Positions 13,456 through 24,872 of a stretch of DNA of 64,000 nt are shown in pieces. The notes below the pieces were generated by a model. The model saw only the letters and a list, made by a program, of their open reading frames with translations. It was not told where the DNA came from and made no database searches. Both the position numbers and the translations under genes were made by a program. Source of the stretch: Mesoplasma entomophilum (GTDB lineage Bacteria > Bacillota_I > Bacilli_A > Mycoplasmatales > Mycoplasmataceae); contig NZ_CP024966.1 in NCBI RefSeq assembly GCF_002804125.1, positions 496,001-560,000 of the forward strand, in the 5' to 3' direction. Position 1 is the first letter of the stretch, and each line of letters opens with the position of its first letter.

Positions 13456-13996
13456 AACTAATTTGTTCCATAACTATTTTAGTTATTTCATCCACTGAAA
13501 GTGAGTTATCAACATTAGCAATATTTTTCATTATTGTTTTATAAGAAAATCCTAACTTAACAAGTGCTGTCATTATTTTTTCTTTTTTTTGAGTTATTTT
13601 GTTTTTGAAAAAATGCTTTTGTAATTCTTCAATTATTAGTTTAGCTGTATAATTGCCAATTCCTTTTAATTTAGCCAATCTTTCAATATCGTATTCTTCA
13701 ATCATTTTTATAAATTCTTCAAATGAAAAATTATTTAATAAATAAAAAGAAGTTTTAAGCCCTACTGTTTTAATTTTCACCAATTCTTTAAAAAGGTTTC
13801 TTTCATCTCTTGATCTGAAAGCTATTTCAACATTTTCAAATTCAGTATTATGATCAACAATAAATAATTTAATGTTTTTTTCATTTTTAAAATTATCTTT
13901 TGATAAATAAGAAAAGTATTCTCCTTTATTTTGATACTCAACATATAAATAATTATCATCAATTGAGTTAATATCACAAACTATATAATCCTTCAT
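13448..13996 (-). CDS. ruvA: Holliday junction binding protein RuvA
   Basis: A 182-residue divergent RuvA. The N-terminal OB-like domain is atypical (CDINSIDDNYLYVEYQNKG), while the helix-hairpin-helix pair is clear: VKIKTVGLKTSFYLLN and IERLAKLKGIGNYTAKLIIE. The C-terminal domain that contacts RuvB follows (MTALVKLGFSYKTIMK). ATG 13996 is preferred to GTG 14005 because AGGTGA is the ribosome binding site. Assignment also rests on the overlapping ruvB. Confidence 0.9.
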   Translation of the reverse strand: MKDYIVCDINSIDDNYLYVEYQNKGEYFSYLSKDNFKNEKNIKLFIVDHNTEFENVEIAFRSRDERNLFKELVKIKTVGLKTSFYLLNNFSFEEFIKMIEEYDIERLAKLKGIGNYTAKLIIEELQKHFFKNKITQKKEKIMTALVKLGFSYKTIMKNIANVDNSLSVDEITKIVMEQISYE

Positions 13997-14036
13997 TCTT
14001 TTCACCTCATATAGTTATTAAGGAAAAAAACAAAAA

Positions 14037-15092
14037 TTATGATTTTATTTTAAAAACAAAAGCTTTTTGAATAGTTTTATCTTTAAGTAAATATTCATTA
14101 ATTTCTTTCAAAATCATTTCCAATTTATTAAAGTTCATTTTAAAGTTCTCATCAAATTTATCTGATTGATCAATAATATATAAGTTTTGATGGTTTGTAT
14201 AATTAGATTTTAATCAGCAATCAAAAGAATAATTAGCTAATTTTGTAATAATCATTTCAACTGATAAATTTTTTTCAAAATCAAATTTTTCATCAATGTA
14301 AATACTCAAAAAAGGAGGTATTCTTGAAAATATTTTATAGTTTTTTTCTTTTTCTTCAAGACTTATTAAACCTTGGTTATTTATACAAAAAACATAATTC
14401 TTTTTAACATATAAAATTGCAAAAAAATCGCAAAAAGGAATTAAAAAACCTTTATTGTTTAAATTCCTAATTATTGGAGTTGTTAAAAAATTATCAAAAA
14501 AGGGTATTATTCTAAATTCATACTCATCTTGATTAAATTCAAAATTGTTATAAGAGTTTTCAACATCTTTAAAGCTTGTAAATTTTTGCTCATTTATAAG
14601 TTGATTTAAATTTAATAAATCAACTTTATTATTTGTTAAATCAACAGCGTGTAAAACTTTGTTATAAAAATTAGTATCTCTAAATAATGTAAGTTTAATG
14701 AAATCATTAATTGTTTTTTCATGTTGTTCAAAAAACTTATCTAGTGAATTGATAGATTTTGATTGAAATGAGCTATTTATTTCTAAATCATCAATTTTAT
14801 TTTTACACTTTGAAATAAAATTACAAAAATTTGATTCTATTTTGGACCAGCTTTTTTCAATTTCAGTTTTATTAGAATCATTTGCTAATTCAAAATAAAA
14901 ATTACTATCAGTCTGAATAAATTTTTTAAAATCTTTTAAGTCATTGATGGTATAAGTTTTTTCTATTTTGATATTCCTTAAATTTATTTTTACTAATGTA
15001 AATGATTTATTCGGATCAACAAATAAATAGTTATCAACTGATCTTAATATCAAAGATTTTGGAAATGTGTGCATTTTTATTTTATTATTCAT
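14037..15092 (-). CDS. Hypothetical protein, 351 residues
   Basis: Reading UGA as Trp extends the frame from 14214 to the TAA at 14037. The protein is soluble by appearance, rich in Asn, Lys and Phe, with no signal peptide, membrane span or recognisable catalytic motif. It ends about 40 bases before the start of ruvA and may be in the same transcription unit. It is separated from arcC by a terminator. I do not recognise it. Confidence 0.7.
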
Positions 15093-15149
15093 TATTTTTT
15101 AACCTTTTGATTTATTTTAACAAACTGAGTAAAACATAATTTAAAAATA

Positions 15150-15193
15150 AAAAAACCTTTATAAATCATAAAAATTTTGTTTAAAGGTTTTTT
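15150..15193 (-). terminator. Terminator after the arginine deiminase operon
   Basis: AAAAACCUUU and AAAGGUUUUU form a stem around an A/U-rich loop, with a U run, six bases after the arcC stop codon. Confidence 0.7.
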
Positions 15194-15198
15194 ATTTG

Positions 15199-16131
15199 TT
15201 ATTTTGTTATTTTTGTTCCTGATTCGCCTTTTAAAACTGCTGCAACTTTATCTAGTGAACCTATATATGCAGGTTTACCATTTGATGATTTGACAAATGC
15301 CATTGCTGCTTGCACTTTAGGTAGCATTGAACCTGAGGCAAACTGGTTTTCCAAAATGTATTGTTCTGCTAATTTAATATTCATTTCTTTAATTGAAGAT
15401 TGATTTGCTTTATTGTAGTTAATTAAAACTCTATCAACAGCTGTAAGTATAATAAGAGAATCCGCATTACATAATTCTGCAATTTTTGCTGCTGCAAAGT
15501 CTTTATCAATAACAGCGGCTACTCCTTGAATAAAATTATTTTCTTCAATAACAGGAACCCCTCCTCCACCAGCTGCAATTAAAATAAATCCATCATCAAC
15601 TAATTTAGAAATCATATTTTTTTCAATAATACTAATTGGTTTTGGTGAAGCTATTACTCTTCTTCATCCTCTACCAGCATCTTCTTTAACATTTCAATTA
15701 TTTAAAGAAGCCATTTTCTTAGCTGTTTGTTCATCCATAAAAGATCCGATTGGTTTAGTTGGATCTTTAAAAGCTAGATCATTTTTATCAACTAATGTTT
15801 GCGTGACAATTGAAGCCACACTTTTTTTAATTTTTCTAATATTTAATTCATTTGTAATCGCTTGTTGCAAATGATAACCAATATATCCTTGAGACATTGC
15901 TCCACATTCAGGAAAATCAACAATAGGATTTTTTTCATCTGTTTTGTTAGCTACTTCAAATCCATTATTAATCATTCCTACTTGAGGACCATTTCCATGA
16001 ACAATAATTAAATCATTATTTTGTTCAATAAAATCAACTAAATGTTTCGCTGTATTTTTAACAATTAGTTTTTGTTCTTCAGGATTATTACCTAAAGCAT
16101 TACCACCAATTGCTACAACTATTTTTGCCAT
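15199..16131 (-). CDS. arcC: Carbamate kinase
   Basis: A 310-residue cytoplasmic kinase making ATP from carbamoyl phosphate and ADP, the energy-yielding last step of the arginine deiminase pathway. Typical motifs are VVAIGGNALG at the start, IIVHGNGPQVG near residue 45, GRGWRRVIASPKP in the middle, LIAAGGGGVPV, and the C-terminal SGSMLPKVQAAMAFV. Length is normal. It is the last gene of arcA-argF-permease-arcC. Confidence 0.97.
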
Positions 16132-16151
16132 ATATTATTTCCTTTCATATT

Positions 16152-17798
16152 TTAAGCCATACTTCCTCCGATTGCACCACCAATTGAAAGCATTATTATA
16201 CTAATAATAAATGCTCCTAAAACAACTGGTCAAATTCCTTTCAAGAATCTATCATATCCAACTCTTGAAATTGCTACAGCTCCCATTACAACACCTGAAG
16301 TTGGTGTAAATAAGTTTAATATTCCATTTGCCATTGAGAACGCCATTACAGATCCTGACGCTGCTGCATCTTGGAATCCAGTAACTACACCATTAGAGTC
16401 TTTAACTGCTACTGATGTTGCAATTAATGGAAATATTGCTGCTGCAAATCCTGATGATGATGGGATTAAGAATGATAATGGTAAGAATAGAATAAATAAA
16501 ACTAATATTTTACCTACTTGACTATTAATTCCACCAATTGATGAATTTAATCCACTAACAAATAGTTCTTGTAAGTGAGTTGCTTGTAAAATAACTCCTA
16601 CTCCAGCTGCTGTAGCAATAACTAAACAAACTGATAGAATATCTGAAGCACCAGCCATAAATTCTTGTAAGAATCCTTCTTCTCCTAATCCTAAAACTAA
16701 ACTCATGATAATAGCAGCAATTAAGAAAATTGTAGCTACTACATCTAATCCTCCTTGGCCAAATCCAGGAATCATTGATGTTAAGTATGGGAAACTTTGA
16801 TTAATTTTATCTCCAAAGTCAGCCATCGCTGTTGTACCTGTAATTGAATCTCAATTAACAAGATACATAATCATAACTAAGAATGTCAATCCAAAGATTG
16901 CTAAAGAAGTTTTTCTTTTTCCTGTCATTATAATTTTTTCATTATTTTCTGATAAGAAGAATTGTTTGTCTCCTTCATAAGTTGAGAATGTAACAGATTT
17001 TGAAGGATTATTTTTAACTTTGTTTGCATATCACATAACATAAGCAATAGCTGCTCCAGTCATTACCATTCATGTGATTAATCTTCAAACTAAACCATCA
17101 CCAGCAGAAATACCATTTCCACCAGATAATCCTGAACCACTGTTTAATCCATCCATAGCAATTGTAATAACGAATGGGTTAACTGTAGAACAAATAACTC
17201 CTACTCCCGCTCCAACTAAAACAATCATTAAACCTGTGAATGTGTCGTAACCAGCAGCGATCATTAGCGGAATACAAATCATGTAGAAACCTAATGATTC
17301 TTCTGCCATTCCTTCTGCTGTTCCACAAATTGAAAAGAAAATCATTAATGGAATAATTGCATAAATTTCTTTTCCTTGTAGTTTTGCAAGAATTCCTTGT
17401 GAGAATCCTTGTAAAGATTTAGAAGCAATTGTTAATTGAATAAAAGCCCCTAAAACTAAGATAAATATAATAACATCAGCTTTGCCTTGAAAACCTTTCA
17501 TAGGTGCAAACAATATATCGACTAATCCAGCCGCTTGAATTTTAGTTGGATTTGTAGTTTCTGTTATTATTGTACCTGGCAATCCTGTTGCAGGATCTGT
17601 TCAGGGTGTTTCAATAGTGCTTTTAACATCTGTTGAAACTCCAGTTCAATGTAGAATTCAAGATAATAAAACTAAGAAAGCAATTATCAATAATAAAATT
17701 GAGAATGCTGACCACATTTTAAATTTCCTTTTTTGTGGTTTTTCTTGTTTAGCTGCTAAATTGAAATCTTCATCCTTTCTTTTTTCAGTTGCTGTCAT
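16152..17798 (-). CDS. YfcC/DcuC-like permease, probable arginine/ornithine exchanger
   Basis: A 548-residue membrane protein with about 12 membrane segments after a 30-residue charged N-terminus. Conserved stretches include KADVIIFILVLGAFIQLT, AEGMAEESLGFY, GAGVGVICSTVNPFVITIA and LFTPTSGVVMGAVAISRV near the C-terminus, which match the YfcC family of basic amino acid/dicarboxylate carriers. It lies between argF and arcC, where most bacteria encode the arginine/ornithine antiporter, so that role is inferred from position. It is not of the classical ArcD (APC superfamily) type by sequence look. Confidence 0.85.
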
Positions 17799-17816
17799 AT
17801 TTCTCCTTAGAGCATT

Positions 17817-18815
17817 CTATTGTTTACCGATAGTTGCCACCATAACTGCTTTAATAGTATGTAGTCTGTTTTCTGCTTCTTCAAAAACAACTGAATGTTT
17901 TGATTGGAAAATTTCATCAGTTACTTCCATACTTTCAAGTCCAAATTTTTCATGAATATCTTGACCAACAGATGTATTTAAATCATGGAATGCTGGTAAG
18001 CAGTGCATGAAAAGATAATCTTTTTTAGCATTAACAAGATTTTCTTTTGAAACTTGGAAAGGTTTTAATTGTTTAATTCTACTTTCTCAAACTTCTGGTG
18101 CTTCACCCATTGACACTCAAACGTCTGTATAAACAACATCAGCGTCTGTACATGCTTTTTTCATATCATCAGATAAAGTAATTGTTCCACCTGTTTCTGC
18201 TGCTATTTCTTTACATTGTTTTACTAGAGCTTCATCTGGTCATAATTCTTTTGGAGCTGCTGCCACAAAATGCATTCCCATTTTGGCACATCCGACCATT
18301 AATGAATTACCCATGTTGTTTCTTGCATCTCCAGCAAAAACAAATTTAATTCCTTTTAAGTCACCTTTGATTTCTTCAATTGTTAAAAAGTCTGCCAAAA
18401 TTTGTGTTGGGTGAAACTCATCAGTTAAACCATTATAAACTGGCACTCCTGAGTATTTTGCTAAGTCTTCAACATCACTTTGTTTGAATCCTCTAAATTG
18501 AATTGCATCATACATTCTACCTAAAACTTTTGCTGAATCAACAACTGATTCTTTTTTACCAAATTGAGATCCTGAAGGTCCTAAATATGTAACATGAGCA
18601 CCTTGGTCTAATGCACCAACCTCAAATGCACATCTTGTTCTTGTTGAATCTTTTTGGAATAGTAAAACAATATTTTTACCTTCCATATTTTTTTGTTCTG
18701 TACCAGCATATTTAGCACGTTTTAAGTCTCTACTTAAATTTAGTAAATACCTGATTTCTCTAGGTGTGAAGTCTAGTAATTTTAAAAAACTTCTTCCTTT
18801 TAAATTAACTGCCAT
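17817..18815 (-). CDS. argF: Ornithine carbamoyltransferase (catabolic)
   Basis: A 332-residue enzyme that here runs in the catabolic direction, splitting citrulline to ornithine and carbamoyl phosphate. The carbamoyl phosphate site [13 protein letters not shown] lies near residue 55, followed by [24 protein letters not shown] and the ornithine loop HCLPAFHD. Length is typical. It lies between arcA and the YfcC-like permease with short gaps, in one operon. In pathway nomenclature it can equally be called arcB. Confidence 0.97.
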
Positions 18816-18845
18816 ATTTTATAACCTTATCTTTCTTTTATATTT

Positions 18846-20033
18846 TTATTGTTTTAAATCTTCTCTTCATAAAGGCATAGACATACATCTAGGACCTCCA
18901 CGTCCTCTTGACAATTCAGCTGAAGGAGTTTTGATAACTTCAATTCCAGCTTTTTCCATTAAATCAATTGTTACTCAGTTTCTTTCATAAGCAATAACTT
19001 TGCCTGGTGCAACAACTAAATGGTTAGTTCCATCGTTTCATTGTTCTCTACCAGCAGCAATTTCATCATCACCACCACATTTGATTATTTTTACTGATTT
19101 TCCAACTAATTCTGATAAAACATCAATTAAAGATTTTTTAATTTCAGTTTTTCCTTCTGGTGTTATTAAATAAATTTTAAAAGCATCAACATTATCAAAT
19201 ATTAATGGGTGAGCGATAAATTTATCGTAATCCGCATTTGTTAATACTGTATCTAGGTGCATAAATGCTCTTGTTTTTGGTAAGTCTAATACAAGTATTT
19301 TTTTGTATGTTCCTTTTGCAAATACTTCTTTAGACATTCTTTCAATTGCTTTCATGCTTGTTCTTTGTGAAACACCAATAACTAGAATTTCTTTGTTAAG
19401 AACCATGATGTCTCCACCTTCAATTGGTTCTTCTCATTCTCTTTCATAGAAATGCGGCACATCATTGGCAAATCTTGAGTGATTTTTAAACACAAAGTCC
19501 GGGAACAATGTCTCTCTGTTACGAGTTACAGATCACATTTTGTGTAAAGTCACACCATTACCAACTGATGCAAAAGGGTCTCTTTGGAACAATACGTTAG
19601 GTAATGGATCAGCTATGAAAGGATAGTGATTTTCATCATGAATACCTAATTCTATTTTTTTAGTCCCTGCTATCATTTTATTTACCATTTCAAAATTTGA
19701 TAAACTTAATAAATATTTTTTAAATTCTTTAGTGTATTTTTTATCATTGATACCTTCTTTGATAAATTTATTAACAAATTCATCTTTCAAGTTAGGATTT
19801 TGATCTAAAGCTTCAGCCACTAATCTTTCAATGTATAAAACTTCAACCCCTTCTCTTCTTAATAAATCTGTAAATCTATCGTGTTCTTCAATGGCTACTT
19901 TTTTGAATGGAATATCATCAAATAATAGCCTTTCCAATAAATCGGGAACTAAGTTTTCAACTTCATCCCCAGGTCTATGTACTAAAACAGATTTTAATTT
20001 TCCAATTTCTGAATAAACATTAATTTTAGACAT
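18846..20033 (-). CDS. arcA: Arginine deiminase
   Basis: A 395-residue hydrolase converting arginine to citrulline and ammonia. Visible motifs: [14 protein letters not shown] at the start, [32 protein letters not shown] (substrate-binding acid), HLDTVLTN with the catalytic histidine, and the nucleophilic cysteine in [12 protein letters not shown] near the C-terminus. It is first in the arcA-argF-permease-arcC operon. ATG 20033 follows AAGGAAG; the in-frame TTG at 20042 is less likely. A weak promoter (TTGGAA, 17 bases, CAATAA) lies roughly 80 bases upstream. The operon gives ATP and counters acid. Confidence 0.97.
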
Positions 20034-20179
20034 ATTTTTCAACTTCCTTTTCTAATTTTTTAAAGTTAAGGTACTAACCTCAAATTTATTATTGCACTTT
20101 TAAATAACAATTTCCAAATTTTGGGAAAATTTTTGAAAATTATTATTTTGAATAAAGGTGTTTTGCGTAAAAAGAAAAA

Positions 20180-20200
20180 AACGCTAAGTTTTTTAGCGTT
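20180..20200 (-). terminator. Terminator after the tandem ABC exporter genes
   Basis: AACGCUAA and UUAGCGUU form an eight-base stem followed by seven U, four bases after the stop codon of the second exporter gene. Confidence 0.9.
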
Positions 20201-20203
20201 TTA

Positions 20204-22036
20204 TTATTTGTCTATTTTTCCAGCTTCGTATAAGTTTTTAAAATGACCTTCTTTTTTAGTTAATTCATTAAATGTTCCTTCTTGTACAATTCCAGCACCA
20301 TTAGCACCAAGTACAATGATATGATCAACATTTTTAATAGTTGAAAGTTTATGAGCGATAGTAACACTTGTTCTACCTTTCATTAATTGATTCAACTTAT
20401 TTTGAATTTCTTTTTCCACAATATTATCTAAAGCAGAAGTAGCTTCATCTAAAATTAATAACTCAGGATTTTTTAAAATCATTCTAGCAATAACTAAACG
20501 TTGTTTTTGTCCACCAGAAAGCATAAATCCACGTTCACCTAAAACAGTTTGATAACCTTCAGGTCAACTCATAACTAATGCATGTAGCTCAGCTTTTTTA
20601 CATGCTTCAATCGCATCATCATCAGTTGCATCAAATTTACCATATTTAATATTTTCTAAAACAGTACCAAATAAAATTTGTGGTTCTTGTTCTACATAAC
20701 CAACATGGTTTAAGTAATGTGATAGATTTAAATCTTTTAAATCATCTTTATTATTAATCAATATTTGTCCTTCACTAGGATCATAAAATCTCAATAGCAA
20801 TTTAGCAATAGTTGATTTACCAGAACCTGTTTCTCCAACAAAGGCATATGACTTACCATATTGTAAAGTAAAGTTAAAGTTAGGTAAGATTAAGTTTTCT
20901 GGTTTTTCAGGATATCTGAATTTAACATTTTTGAATACAATATCACCTTTTAAGTCTTTAATTTCTTTTCCTTCATGATAATGGAAATCTAAAATTGATT
21001 CAGCATTTAATGTTTTTAGAATTCTTGATGAAGAAACTCCAGCCATAGCAGCACCACCAGATATTACAAATAAGGTAATAATTGGCCCAGTTAACATTCC
21101 CTGCGCCATTACAAAAGCAGGGAAGATTTGGAAGAATGCTTGCATTCTAGTGGTATCTGAATCTCCAGCAAAGAAAACAGCAGCAAATACAGGAGCAGTA
21201 AACAATAATAAGAAATCTCCAGCAAAAACAATCACTGAAAATAAACTTAATCATTTTCCAATTGGTCTTCCTTGGTCATAATAATCAACATGTTTATCTT
21301 TAAAGTATTGTGTTTCATAATCTTCTGTTCCAGTTGATTTAATTAATCTAATTGAGATAACACGATCAATTACATTACCATTTGTTTTTTCCAATGTTAA
21401 TCTAACTTTTTCTCATTTTTTAACTAATGCAATATAACAACCAAAAAACGCAATTAAAATTAATACAAAAATTACACATCCGACTAAAGCAATTCTTCAC
21501 TCAAGAATAAAAGTTAATGATAATCCAATAATTGATTGGAAAAATGCACTAGCCACATTCATTGGAATATCAACAGCTTGATTTCCTACAACTTGAGCAT
21601 CAGAAATAACATTAGTTAAAAGTTCACCAATCTTTTTATCTGAATAATAAGAAATATCTTGTCTTATTAGTTTTTCTAAAACTTCATTTCTTAAATGCGT
21701 TTCAATTTGTTTTGCAAACGTATTTGATCATCAGTTAAATAAGAATGAGTTAAATAAGTTAAAGAATAATAATGCTACTGAAATAATAATTAGTTGAGTT
21801 GTTTCTAATCCTCAAAATCTAACTAATCAAAAACCAGTAGATGCAGCTTTTTGTGCATCAGTTAAGCTTAAAGCTAAATTTATTTGGTTTGTTAGTAGCG
21901 GAGCTAAAAATAACATTAAAGCCCAAAAAACAAAGTTAGGAATTACTCATCAATTTTTTTTAAAATCTTGCTTATAATATTTAAAAAATAAATATATAAA
22001 AGCTCGACTATTTGAAATTTCTTTTTTCTTTTTCAT
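20204..22036 (-). CDS. ABC exporter half-transporter (membrane plus ATPase)
   Basis: A 610-residue type IV exporter subunit. Six membrane segments cover residues 30-330, then an ATPase domain with Walker [10 protein letters not shown], signature LSGGQ, Walker [13 protein letters not shown] and a switch histidine in TIAHKLST. It is very similar to the next gene upstream throughout ([29 protein letters not shown] are shared), so the pair probably arose by tandem duplication and may form a heterodimer. No C39 peptidase domain is present. Substrate is unknown; drugs, lipids or peptides are possible. ATG 22036 has a GGGAGGG ribosome binding site. Confidence 0.93.
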
Positions 22037-22046
22037 AATTCCCTCC

Positions 22047-23885
22047 CTATTGATTTTGTTCTTCTAATAAACCTGCTTCGTATAAGTTTTTAAAATGACC
22101 ATCCACTTTAACTAACTCTTTAAATGTTCCTTGTTGAACTATACCTTTAGCATTTCCACCTAAAACAATGATATGATCAACGTTTTTAATTGTTGAAAGT
22201 CTATGAGCAATAGTAAAACTTGTTCTACCTTTCATCAATTCATTTAGTTTTGCTTGAATTTCTTTTTCTACAATATTATCTAATGCAGAAGTAGCTTCAT
22301 CTAAAATTAAAATTTGTGGATTTTTTAAAATCATTCTGGCAATAACTAATCTTTGTTTTTGCCCTCCAGAAAGCATAAATCCTCTTTCTCCAAGAATTGT
22401 GTCATATCCTTCTGGTCATGAACTAATTAATTTATGTATTTCAGCTTTTTTACATGCTTCAATAACTTCTTCATTAGTTGCATCAAATCTTCCATACTTA
22501 ACGTTTTCATAAACATCACCAAATAAAATTTGTGGCTCTTGTTCTACATAACCAACATGTCTTAAATAACTTGATAAGTTTAAATCTTTTAAGTTTTGAT
22601 TTTTATTAATAATAATATCACCATTACTTGGATCATAGAATCTTAATAATAATCTAGCAATTGTTGATTTACCAGAACCAGTCTCTCCAACAAACGCATA
22701 TGATTTACCTTCTTCAAATGTAAAATTAAATTTAGGTAAAATTAATTTTTCTGGTTTTTCTGGGTATCTAAATTCAATATCTTTAAATACGATATCTCCT
22801 TTAATATCATTAACTATAATTCCATCAGTATAATGTGGATCTAGTCTTGATTCATCTTTTAATAAGTTTGATACTTTTACACTAGCAACTCCAGCTACAG
22901 CTAATGAGAATGTAATTCCCATTAAACTACTATATGTTGCTATTAAACTTGCTTGATTGATCATGTATGCTGGGAATGTAGTTGAAAAGAATGTTGATGA
23001 TGCTTCTTGATCACCCATAATTGAGTAAATAATCCCTGCAATGATTGGAATTGCAAATTGTAAAATCATTGAACCTGCATAAACTGTAGTCATTAAGAAT
23101 GATAAGTTTAAAATAGCTGGTTTATGCGCTTTGTAGTTAATTTCTTGTTGTTTTTCTAAATATGCTTTTTCATAATCTTCTGTTCCAGTTGACTTAATTA
23201 ATCTAATTGTTCCAACTCTATCAGTAACATTACCATTAACTTCTTCATAAATTTCTCTAACAACTGCATATTTTTTAACAGTTTGAATATAGAAAACAAA
23301 GTATAAAGCAAGTAAAGCAAAGTAAATAATTGATCCAAAGATTGCGATTTTTCATGCAAGTATGAATGTCATAGTAAATGCGACAACAAATTGTGATAGT
23401 GAAATACCAATATTTGTTGGAATTCTAACAGCACCATCTCCTAAGTTTTGTGTATCAGCAACAACACTTGTTAGAATTTCTCCAATTTTTTTATCTGAAT
23501 AATATGAAATATCTTGTCTTACTAACTTTTCAAGAATTTTATTTCTTAAATCAATTTCAATCTTTCTTCCTAAAATATATGAGTAGTAGTTAAAAACAAA
23601 AGTTCCAATTGCATCAATTATAATCATGGATACAGCAACTATGATAATTGTTGTTGAACTTCATCCTCAAAAAAGAGCTTTCTCTGCTTTGTTTAAATCA
23701 ACTCCGTTTTCACTTTTAATAGCTAATGTAATTTGTTGTGTTAAAAGTGGTATTGAAGCTCTGGTTAAACAGAATGATAATATAGTTAATGCTAGAATAA
23801 TTGTTATTCATCAGTATTTTATATAATACTTAGAAATTATTTTGAAAAATTCTGCATTTGTTGAAGTTTTTTTATTTTTGTTCAT
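22047..23885 (-). CDS. ABC exporter half-transporter, paralogue of its neighbour
   Basis: A 612-residue subunit with the same layout: six membrane segments, Walker [10 protein letters not shown], signature LSGGQ, Walker [13 protein letters not shown] and the switch histidine in TIAHRLST. All catalytic residues, including the glutamate after Walker B, are present in both paralogues, so neither site looks degenerate. The gene ends ten bases before the next exporter gene. The N-terminal 25 residues are charged and differ between the two. Substrate cannot be read from sequence. Confidence 0.93.
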
Positions 23886-23979
23886 AAAGTCCTTTCTTAA
23901 GTATTTTTACAATATATAAATAATATCATTTAGTTTTGAAATTAGATAGATTAAAATATCATTTTTTTTAAAAATAAAA

Positions 23980-23994
23980 AAATGCCTTGCATTT
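23980..23994 (-). terminator. Terminator after the 283-residue gene
   Basis: AAAUGC AAG GCAUUU hairpin followed by UUUUAUUUUU, about 25 bases after the stop codon at 24017. Confidence 0.75.
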
Positions 23995-24016
23995 CTTTTC
24001 TTTAAAATTATTAAGA

Positions 24017-24868
24017 TTATAGTTTTTCTAAAAAACTTATAGCTTTTTTTGTCAACCTCAAATATTCTGGCCTACTGGGACCAAAAGTTGCTCCATACGT
24101 TGTTCTACTTATTAAACCACAGATATTCAGCCTTTCTAATGTTTCTTCCAATTCATCGTCTAAATCTCAATTTAAATATTGGCCATTAAAAAGAATTTCT
24201 AAAGTATCTAATTTAAAATCAAATTTAATCTTTCCCAAATCTTTTAAAACTGCCTTTCTTGTAATTTTAACTTTTTGATAACTTTCTTCGTTTATAAACT
24301 TATTATGGTTTTCTAAAGGTCTATATTTTATTTCTATACCATCTATTTCATCAAAATTAAAAATATATTTTTCATGTAAAAAAGAGTTTAAGTTAAAAAT
24401 GCCCTCAAATTCTTTTCCCAACTTAAAAGCAAAGTTTTCTCAATCCTGATCTTCAATTATCCCTTCAACCATATTATATAATTGAGGTATTTGAACTTTT
24501 TCTAATGAATTTATTGATTCTTTGATACTTTTTAAAATTTCTAAATCTTTTGACGTTATAGAATTATAAAAACTAATATGTTCCAAGTTATTTAATATTT
24601 CTTTACAGTCGTATTTAAAAATTTCTTTTTTCTTTGATAATGCCGGATCTAAATAAACCGTAAAGAAATATTGAGCTATTTTTGCTGATATTTCATATCC
24701 GCTGTTATTATCTTTTAAATAAATTTCCTCAAGTTTCTCGAATAGTGATATTTCCTTTATATATTTTTCAATTTTTTTGGCATTTTTTTCAGCTATTCAA
24801 TTTTTAGTTTCTTTAAAAAAAACTATTGCCGCTTTTAAAGTTAAACTTGTTACTAATGAAGCACTCAA
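24017..24868 (-). CDS. Hypothetical protein, TTG start, downstream of the DUF2130 gene
   Basis: A 283-residue protein of unknown family. The only start that fits is TTG 24868, since the AAGGAG site at the end of the preceding gene lies the right distance before it and no ATG follows for a long stretch. The N-terminus (SASLVTSLTLKAAIVFFKET) is amphipathic or weakly hydrophobic; the rest is charged with many Leu/Ile/Lys/Glu, probably alpha-helical, and ends with a winged-helix-like stretch (LERLNICGLISRTTYGA). It starts four bases after the DUF2130 gene, so the two are one operon and probably act together. Confidence 0.72.
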
Positions 24869-24872
24869 AAAA

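Noticed and set aside
20204-23885. Exporters as dedicated bacteriocin transporters
   Set aside because: They have no N-terminal C39 peptidase domain and lie 15 kb from the double-glycine peptide gene.
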